From Diploscapter coronatus (taxonomy: Eukaryota; Nematoda; Chromadorea; Rhabditida; Rhabditidae): DNA of 64,000 nt. This document shows, piece by piece, positions 57,351 through 64,000 of this stretch; within the stretch, counting starts at the first letter, position 1, and each line of letters starts with the position of its first letter. The DNA lies in contig OZ038422.1 of the NCBI GenBank assembly GCA_964036155.1, forward strand, positions 27,179,201 through 27,243,200, read 5' to 3'. The translations under genes and the position numbers were made by a program. Below the pieces are notes generated by a model that saw only the letters and a program-made list of their open reading frames with translations, searched no databases and was not told the origin of the DNA.

Positions 57351-59695
57351 ATGTCTGCCTTGGAGCCTCTGGAAGCAGCATCTGCCCCTACCGGGGCGAG
57401 TCGAGTCAGTGTGATGAGCTACGCCGAGAGCGTGCAGGAGGAGCTCGAGCAGATCCAGGACGGCACCTCGTGGGCGGACATAATGAACAACGAGCCTATC
57501 GTGAGTCGTTCTCTTCTGGATGGTGTCGATTTGAACGGCCCGATTATTGCAGCTCATTGGTGAGTGCGACGATGTGCCATCGACAACCGCGGCCACGAAC
57601 TTCGATCCGACCGATGGAGGCATTGGAAGTCCCTGCAACGCGCCCTCCGTCAACGAAGTGCCTCTGTCCCCTCCATTCCAGGCGATGGTCCGCAACCTGC
57701 CTCTGGAAGGCACTGACCTCGAGAGTCTGTTCTACCTGTTTGGAGGAGGCGATCTGGTTCGTGAATTTGAGTTCATGAGTTTGTTTGAAACGTTGCGAAC
57801 TGTCAGATCCAAGAAATCAGACTCAACCCGAGTCCTAAGTCTGGCGCCACTACCCAATGGGCGGTTTTGACGTTCTACAAACGCGAATCACTCATCAAAG
57901 CCATCGACATGCACGGAGTCTCGTTCCAGGACAAGCAAATCAAGGTGATTCATCTATCCATCGGGGTTTTGAGCAAATATTCAAGTATTCAGGTTGTTGT
58001 GATGCGTTCTTCAAAAGAGGACAAGTCGTCGAGAGAGGACTCGTTCCCCTATCATCAGCAGCACGGTTCGGACTCCTATGCCAATCGAAACTACGGCAGA
58101 CAGAGCTCGTACAGCGACAATCGGAACAGAGGAGGCAATTACGGAGGCCGCAGGTCGGGGAGTCAGTTCGGCAGCCAAAGCAGTCTCTACAGCCACGGGG
58201 AGCAGCGAGAGAGCAACGATGTCAGGTACGTTTGGGGATGAAGAGGACCAGGGGTGTGCAGAAACTCCATTTCCGATTTGCGTTTGCGTGCGCGTTATGA
58301 AAACAACTACCTCAGAAAGTGCGTTAGCGCTAGTTCAAAACGCGTTATGTTTGTACACCTCTGAGGAGAACAGTTCTGTGGGAACAAGTAGAATGGTTCA
58401 GATACAGCCGAGTTTCGACTGAGCGTGTGGGACCGAGTTACGGCACGCTGCCGAATATTAGACGAGGGGGCGGCAGTTCCAGCTCGAACTTCGAAAGGCA
58501 GAATTCGCGAAGAGGCGGACAGCGAGCGAGCGGCTATGACAGGGACAGGAATGACAACCGAGACAGGGGCGGATACAGTGGAAGGCAGAGTGGAGGCTAC
58601 TACAACAGCTCGGGCGGCGGGTCGCTGCAGAAGTCGGACAGCTACAGCCACAGGAACTGGGACTCTCCACAGCCCGCCCCAATCAGGTACATCCTTGTCT
58701 TCTTCTCTTCTGAATATCTCCCCATTCAGTCGTTCCCAAACAACCGATGCCAACCACACGCCATTTGGCCGCAGCCATCGCGACTCGGTCGAGAGCAATC
58801 GTCGATTCGACTCCAGAGCCAGCTCTCGAATGTCCATAAACGAGGCCAATGAGCCGGTTCGTGTTTCTTCAGATGATGATCGACTTTGACAGAAATGTTG
58901 TTTGCAGGGAGCGCCAGTCATCAGAAAGGCCTCTTCGAACCCGTTCGGAGATGCAAAGCCGGTCGATACCACGGCGAAGTTGAAAGAAATCGACGAGAAA
59001 CTCGAGAAACAGAGAAAGGTCTTTTCTGCGATGATTCCATTTTGAGTATATTTGAGATTTGTTCAGGAAAGTCGTGAACAGCGCGACAAGAGTCCGGTTG
59101 GCTCTGTTGCAGAGACAAGGAAGGAAAGGGAGACGCCACCTGCGCAGACACAGGGCAAAACGATGACATTCGTGCAGAGTGGCAGAGGCAGAGGAAGAGG
59201 AGGAGGAGGACACGAACATCGAGGGGCTGGTCATCATCACGGAGGCCACAACATGCATGTCACTGCCATCGCTAAGAGACCCACCACTGAACCTATCAAG
59301 GTTGGCATTTCGGACTGAATTCGGAACAAACGAAGGGAATCCTTGCAGGAGAAGAGTGGAGAGCAGTCATCGCCTGCCGCCGCCAAGTCGCCAACTGCGA
59401 CTTCGAGTGCGAGCCGAACAGAGACGGGCAGCAGCGATAGAACGCTCACTCAGACATCTGCGAGGGAGGCAGACAGTAGTACGGAGAAGGCGACAGAGTC
59501 GCCCAGTCACAAACCTCCGCCACATCACTCCAATCCGAGGGGCGGACAGAGTGGCAGAGGCAGAGGCGGCAGGACCGACTACAAACACAGAGGAGGTGGA
59601 GGCGGCGGCGGCAAACAACAGGTTCGTTGGCATTTTCTAAAGCATTTTGTGAATGTGACGAATTTCAGTTGACGAACAGCAAGAGCGCAGGCTAG
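57351..59695 (+). CDS. eif4b: Translation initiation factor eIF4B
   Basis: RNA-binding cofactor of the eIF4A helicase in cap-dependent initiation. ATG 57351 (MSALEPLEAAS) leads to YAESVQEELEQIQDGTSWAD. The single RRM starts at AMVRNLPLEGTDLESLFYLF (RNP2), continues IQEIRLNPSPKSG and has RNP1-like WAVLTFYKRESLIKAIDMHG. A Gly/Arg/Ser-rich region follows (GRQSSYSDNRNRGGNYGG; NIRRGGGSSSSNFERQNSRR), equivalent to the DRYG region. Then comes the hallmark eIF4B segment IRKASSNPFGDAKPVDTTA plus KLKEIDEKLEKQRKE (about 58912-59020). The C-terminus has RGG and His/Gly-rich blocks (GRGRGRGGGGHEHRG; HRGGGGGGGKQQ) ending LTNSKSAG, TAG 59693-59695. The SNPFGDAKPVDT motif separates eIF4B from the shorter eIF4H. 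Introns are short and phases agree. Confidence 0.92.
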
Positions 59696-60479
59696 TGTGC
59701 GAGTTTGCCCATTTCATCATGCAGTAAGATGGAATGTTTACAAGTGTTTTCATTTCTTTTATGGAAGAACTTTATTTTTCTCTATTCATTTCACTACACT
59801 CGCCATTTTCTGTTCTAAATGCGTAATTTTAGCTGTCTCAATTTTTGTTTGAGAATCCCGAAATTGCGGTGATTGAGATGGCTTATCATAGTTCCATTCG
59901 AAATAGTTAGAGCGCGTTCATACTTAGTTGCATTGCAACTAAATCTGAACGGGTCCTTAGTTTAGTTATACGTAATAAGGTTTGTCGAATTATTTTCCTC
60001 CACATAGAAAGCACAAAGAAGTATTTATCATCAACAAAGAATTGACTACAATCACATTTTAGTAATCCATTTATCTTTGTTATGCATTTCCTCGTTACTT
60101 TTACTTTCAGGTAGAAATAGCCTCAAAATAGAATCGTAGTTTTTATTTATTCCTGACCAAACAGAGTGGACTTCTTGTTGGTTTGGTTAAAATTCTGTCT
60201 GGTCGCATTTATTCACAAAATCAGCAGACATTTCTACTCCTCGATTTTTTATTTTCCCTTCCAATTCGATGCTTTACTTATGAATGAATTACGCGAATAT
60301 ACAGTTTCGTGGGCTTTTCCCTTTCTCTCGATTCAAAACATGTATTCCCCATTCAAATACAAGTCAATAAATCCATCATTTAAAAAATAGAATCTAGAAG
60401 ATAAGGATTTCGAATCCCTATGATATCTTGATACTCCTGTCCTGGGCTTATAAAATTAAAAAAAGCCGATTTTTAGAAA
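59696..60479. other. Intergenic, no gene seen
   Basis: AT-rich spacer with the eIF4B 3' UTR. A TTTTTAG acceptor sits directly before the next gene's ATG (60480), so there may be a 5' UTR intron or a trans-splice site. Confidence 0.45.
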
Positions 60480-61190
60480 ATGAGGAATAAGTTAAAGCCA
60501 CACCTGATCGCGTTGAGCATGTTGGGTTTCGCCGGCGTCTGCGGGTATTTCACTTGGAGAGCATCGAGGATTGTCAGTGTAAGCACATCAACACATTCTT
60601 GCAAAAATTCATCAAAAACGAACTTCGAAAATGCCAGCTTATAAGGGGAAAGAATAGGGCTGAATGGATGATGATCAACATTCTTGGACGCTCTATTGTA
60701 GGCGTCCGGTTAATAATTGATGAAAATGAAAAATGTCGAATTTTAACCATTCGAATGAAACCATTTCTCAGGTTCAAATGCATATTATCTGACGACAATT
60801 TCTTATCCTTGGCATTAGAGGTGTCGTCATATAATGTGCGTGTATGCACCAGCGAAGTGATAACCCATTCAAACTAGCAAAATTCGATATCTTTTATTTT
60901 CATCCGGCAATTGGACGGATAACAATACTCGATGAGTCGATCATTTAGAAAAAGCATAAATCTATCAGACCCTATCCCCTAGCTCTATGCCTCATTCCAT
61001 GATTATACATTTTTATGAGCTTTACAAAAACTACATGGATTCAACAAACTGTTTGTGATTGCAGAAATGGGCGCGATCAGATACGCAGTACTCGCAGCAC
61101 CAGGAGATGGAGGACTACATTCTCGCGAAGCACATCGAGGCCGAGAGGAGACGAATCGCTCATTTGGAAGGGCAAGCAAGGACAAATTGA
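60480..61190 (+). CDS. 74-residue single-pass membrane protein
   Basis: Two exons. Exon 1 (60480-60578) is MRNKLKPHLIALSMLGFAGV followed by CGYFTWRASRIVS. Exon 2 (61064-61190) is KWARSDTQYSQHQEMEDYIL then AKHIEAERRRIAHLEGQ ARTN and TGA. A basic N-terminus, one hydrophobic helix and a charged helix give the look of a small mitochondrial inner-membrane assembly factor, but no family motif is recognised. The 485 bp intron is mostly a MITE. An overlapping longer frame in exon 2 (from 61055) lacks splice support. Confidence 0.55.
60700..60919. mobile_element. ~220 bp MITE, copy 1 of a local family
   Basis: The left end GGCGTCCGGTTAATAATTGA continues TGAAAATGAAAAATGTCGAATTTT. The right end reverse-complements to CCGTCCAATTGCCGGATGAAAAT then ATCGAATTTT, giving inverted repeats of about 55 bp. 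An internal TGCACCAGCGAAGTGATAAC block is shared with copy 2. Confidence 0.7.
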
Positions 61191-61732
61191 CGCGTCGCAT
61201 CACCGACTCGAGTAAGGATAGGGACCACCAGCCATTCTTGTATATTCATCGAACCTAGATGAATTGTACGTTTTTGAGTAGCTGCTAATTGGATCTTTAT
61301 CTATTCCCAAAGAGGAAAAAACCAGAAAAGTTAGGACAAAATTTCTTAAAAAAAACGAAAATAATATTTTTAAAAATCAATATCACCATGTGAAAGAGCA
61401 CCGTCAAATTGTATAGTGGATACTGTTCAATTATGAATAACCAAGATAATTGGGCAATTATTGTCGATAATTAACGCCCTGCTAAAAAGAATCGACATTT
61501 GCGTTTCGCAAAAGGGGCGTGGCTTGGTGGTTCCTAAGTAAAGAAAACATTTATTCATTCAAACGATCAAAAATTAAACGGGACATAATTTAAGGCACTG
61601 GCAATGATGAATGATGTCAGACATCAACTGAAGAATACGGGCAGATTGTATACGTTTTAGGCATTAGATAGTTTTTGATTTTTCGAAAACTTAGGATAAT
61701 AAACTAATTCAATTGAAAATTGAACAAAGTGA
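61191..61732. other. Convergent intergenic region, no feature seen
   Basis: AT-rich spacer between the small membrane-protein gene and the minus-strand LIM gene. Nothing was recognised. Confidence 0.5.
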
Positions 61733-63888
61733 TTATGCTTTAGACCGATTCAAGTTTGCGTCATTGTTGTTTTCCTCGTTATTCGTGGCTAGAAGTCGAA
61801 GTTTCTCTGCACATTTCTCGTACTCTTTGAAATGAGTGTTGCAGAATAGAAGGCCTTCTTTGCTGCGTTGAACTCGTTCAACTCTAAAATATAACTTGCT
61901 GAAATAACTGAAGAAATCATATTTACCTGAGAGCTTGTTTACAAATATGGCATCTGAAACAGTTCAAATGGTACAAGTTGGAGAAGCACTGGAATTGCTC
62001 TGCACGATAGACCGTCTTCTGGCAGAGGGAGCATTTGGGCTGAGGCAGTACGTGGAATTTCTGAAACAGGTTAAATTTGTTAGCCACTCTCAGTTCACTT
62101 CAACTCATTAATTTTGTCAGAATCAGAAAATAACTCAGTCAGCTGTATACGATTTCTATGCAAACTGCAGCGCACTCATTTCATTTACTTTGTCTTTGAT
62201 TTTTGACAACTCTTTACTTCATTTCTTTATCAAAAGCAAATACATCCAGTCTTCGATAACAAACTCTTGGAGACTTAGAAAAATAAATAAAGCCACTGGG
62301 TCTGAGTGAAAAGACGAGAAACTTCAACAATAAGCTTACGAATTCTACAGACAGTTGTAAACTGTAAGAAGTGTGATGTGAGAGAATAATTTGTAGTGCA
62401 GTGTGCTCGGGCTTTACTGATAGTCATCCTAAACCTATCTGATAAATATCCGGACTAAAATAAATTAGTGCACTCTAAAACTCTAAATCTAGAATTTGTT
62501 AGGTTTTAAGATGTGTTAGTAAAATCTAAAGATTCCTCAGTGGATTTATGAAAAAAGTTAGGTCGGATTAATCTCGAATGAATGAAGCAACGATGCACAC
62601 AGTGACTAGTCCCACAATCACTACAGCTGGTAATAACTAGAAATCTATTTGCTATGTTATTCTTTTTATCAGTCCAACTATTTGATGATAATGTAAAATA
62701 TCAAATTTTGAAGATTTGAATGAATGAATGATCACTTCGCGGGTGAACTCATGCGCACCATTTGACGACACTTCTAACGGAAATGGTAGAAAACTGTCGT
62801 AAGATGATATGTATGTGTGTACCATCGAAGTGACCATTGATTCAAACTTTCAAAATTCAATATTTCTCATTTTCATCAAGTAGTCGGACGCCCACGATAT
62901 CTGGAAATGACCTACCGCGTTGCCTCTCTTCTCAGGCATCTTGGACTTCTCAGCCTTTTTGGCCTCCTTGGCAGTGATCTTCTCCCACTTTGCAGTCATC
63001 TTGCTGGCATGTTCTGCCTTCACTCCAATGTCCTCTTTCTCAAGCACACCTCGTTCCCTCTCCTCTGCTTCTTGCTCTTCGAGCGCTCGACGTAGAGCTT
63101 CTTCCCTTTCTTCTAAAAAAATCAATCATCCAACAGAATTAGGCATGTTTAAAACTGGTCTTCATTGCGGATCCACTTCAAGGGTGCACAACGTGTTTTG
63201 ATTTGAGAGTTTTCAAAGTCGAAATTTTATTTTCAACAATTTCGAAGTCGAAGCTCGTGCACCCCCTGATAATTCGAATTAAACACGTTCTGCTAAATCT
63301 AATAGAAGACCACCTTATGCACCAACTTTTATAGGAAAAAAGATGCTTATAGACCCCCACTTCTAAAATTGCACCTATGTTTGTCATTCAATCATTCGTC
63401 ATCAAGCATAATTATGCACTCACGTCTAAGTCTCTCGAATTCCTCCTGCATCTGCTGCCGTCTCTGGTCTGCAACATCGGAGTCGTCCAAATTGCCAGTT
63501 TCGAATCTCTGCTTCACATCCTTTGCGCCAGAGCGCAATGCCTCTAATTCGGCACGATGCTCACTAAACTCATCACTTTTTCAATTACACACATTTTTCC
63601 CCTTACCTGGTCATAGCCTTATTCGAGCTCTCCCCGATATTCTTGAATTTGTTCATGAGATTCTTCACATCGTAAGCATCGGGGTCTTCCGCTTCATCGT
63701 CAGCCTCCATTTCTCTTCTGTTGATGACTTCAGCAGTCGAGCCACCGCCTTGTTTGTCCCATTTACTGGGTCCCTATATTTCCCTTTTGGAAGAATATAA
63801 TTCACTTATAGATCTCACCATTTTAGCAGTGGGTTGTCCGGGTGCAAGTGGTTGTGCGCCGCTGGCATCAATCTGTCTGAACTTCTCC
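61733..63888 (-). CDS. EPLIN/LIMA1-like actin-associated LIM protein (continues beyond the window)
   Basis: Minus strand, 5' end outside the window. Exons read EKFRQIDASGAQPLAPGQPT (63888), GPSKWDKQGGGSTAEVINRR, DVKNLMNKFKNIGESSNKAM, EHRAELEALRSGAKDVKQRF, EEREEALRRALEEQEAEERE and EHASKMTAKWEKITAKEAKK, ending KRGNA at the 62917 donor. A phase-0 intron of about 840 bp, holding a MITE, leads to KFHVLPQPKCSLCQKTVYRA and the rest of one LIM domain: FQCFSNLYHLNCFRCHICKQ then LLFCNTHFKEYEKCAEKLR. The end is NLNRSKA, TAA 61733-61735. The zinc ligands follow C-x2-C, H-x2-C, C-x2-C, C-x2-H. A CxxCxKTVY LIM after a charged coiled coil with NLMNKF/VKQRFE motifs resembles EPLIN-type actin cross-linkers. 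That assignment is tentative. Confidence 0.75.
62672..62893. mobile_element. ~220 bp MITE, copy 2 of a local family
   Basis: The left end AGTCCAACTATTTGATGATA continues to AAATATCAAATTTTGAAG. The right end reverse-complements to GGCGTCCGACTACTTGATGA then GAAATATTGAATTTTGAAAG. It shares the termini and an internal ATCACTTCG/CGAAGTGA block with copy 1 (60700-60919). Copy 2 sits in the LIM-gene intron with one end about 25 bp from the exon donor. Confidence 0.7.
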
Positions 63889-64000
63889 CTGCAATTAAAA
63901 TCATAGTCCTCTTAATACAAGTGTTCGATTTTTCTGCGACTAAGTCCGGCAAAATGCCGCCACCTGTATGCCCCCAGGACTACCCACAAATTAAAAGTGG

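Noticed and set aside
62580..62640. Hydrophobic frame PAVVIVGLVTVCIVASF on the minus strand as an extra LIM-gene exon
   Set aside because: It runs into a stop with no donor, and skipping it joins the coiled-coil exon to the LIM exon in phase.
1..64000. tRNA, rRNA or CRISPR features
   Set aside because: I looked for T-arm and cloverleaf patterns and regular spaced repeats and found none that hold up.

Overview
This window is from a nematode nuclear genome. The decisive gene is a cuticle collagen at 52722-56782: it has the N-terminal hydrophobic cuticle-collagen domain, interrupted Gly-X-Y blocks, paired cysteines and the terminal CPPPRTAPGY signature. A DUF148/SXP-RAL-2-like secreted protein and a TWK-type potassium channel agree with this. 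Genes are intron-rich and compact, and many introns are only 40-60 bp. Acceptors are often TTTAG, CTATAG or even GAAG rather than a strict TTTTCAG, and a few donors read as GC. Without a search I cannot name the genus. All gene models below were spliced by eye, so exon edges are provisional.

Layout. 1-2523: pyrimidine-rich, no gene seen. 2524-5998 (+): Prickle-type PET/triple-LIM planar-polarity protein with a C-terminal CaaX box. 6241-9754: a large near-perfect palindrome (two ~1.71 kb arms, ~91 bp spacer) whose arms each carry an F-box/kelch gene, read outward. 12134-25741 (+): a very large single-pass multi-EC cadherin. 26890-31240 (+): V-ATPase subunit a. Then three minus-strand genes: a PX-MIT-pseudokinase of the RPS6KC1 family (31976-35280), a small secreted helical protein (35747-36483) and an ACOT13-type thioesterase (36690-38694). 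39042-45314 (+): a long Ser/Gln-rich protein ending in a NAB-type NCD1/SAM-like domain. 46197-47505 (+): a small two-TM protein. 48360-49532 (-): the DUF148-like protein. 50403-52443 (+): a two-pore-domain K+ channel. 52722-56782 (+): the cuticle collagen. 57351-59695 (+): eIF4B. 60480-61190 (+): a 74-residue single-TM protein. 61733 to beyond the right edge (-): an EPLIN/LIMA1-like coiled-coil plus LIM protein.

The genes are mostly housekeeping or structural, in cell polarity and adhesion, acidification, translation, cuticle and ion conduction. I see no evidence that neighbours form one pathway. Much of the accessory signal is in introns and intergenic DNA: at least six MITE-like or fold-back elements (mariner-like, Tc1-like, CAGGG-ended, and a two-copy family near the right end), plus short dispersed repeats shared between distant introns. 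The strongest structural oddities are the F-box/kelch palindrome, with a compensating splice-site shift in one copy, and the collagen gene cut into 18-20 nt microexons.
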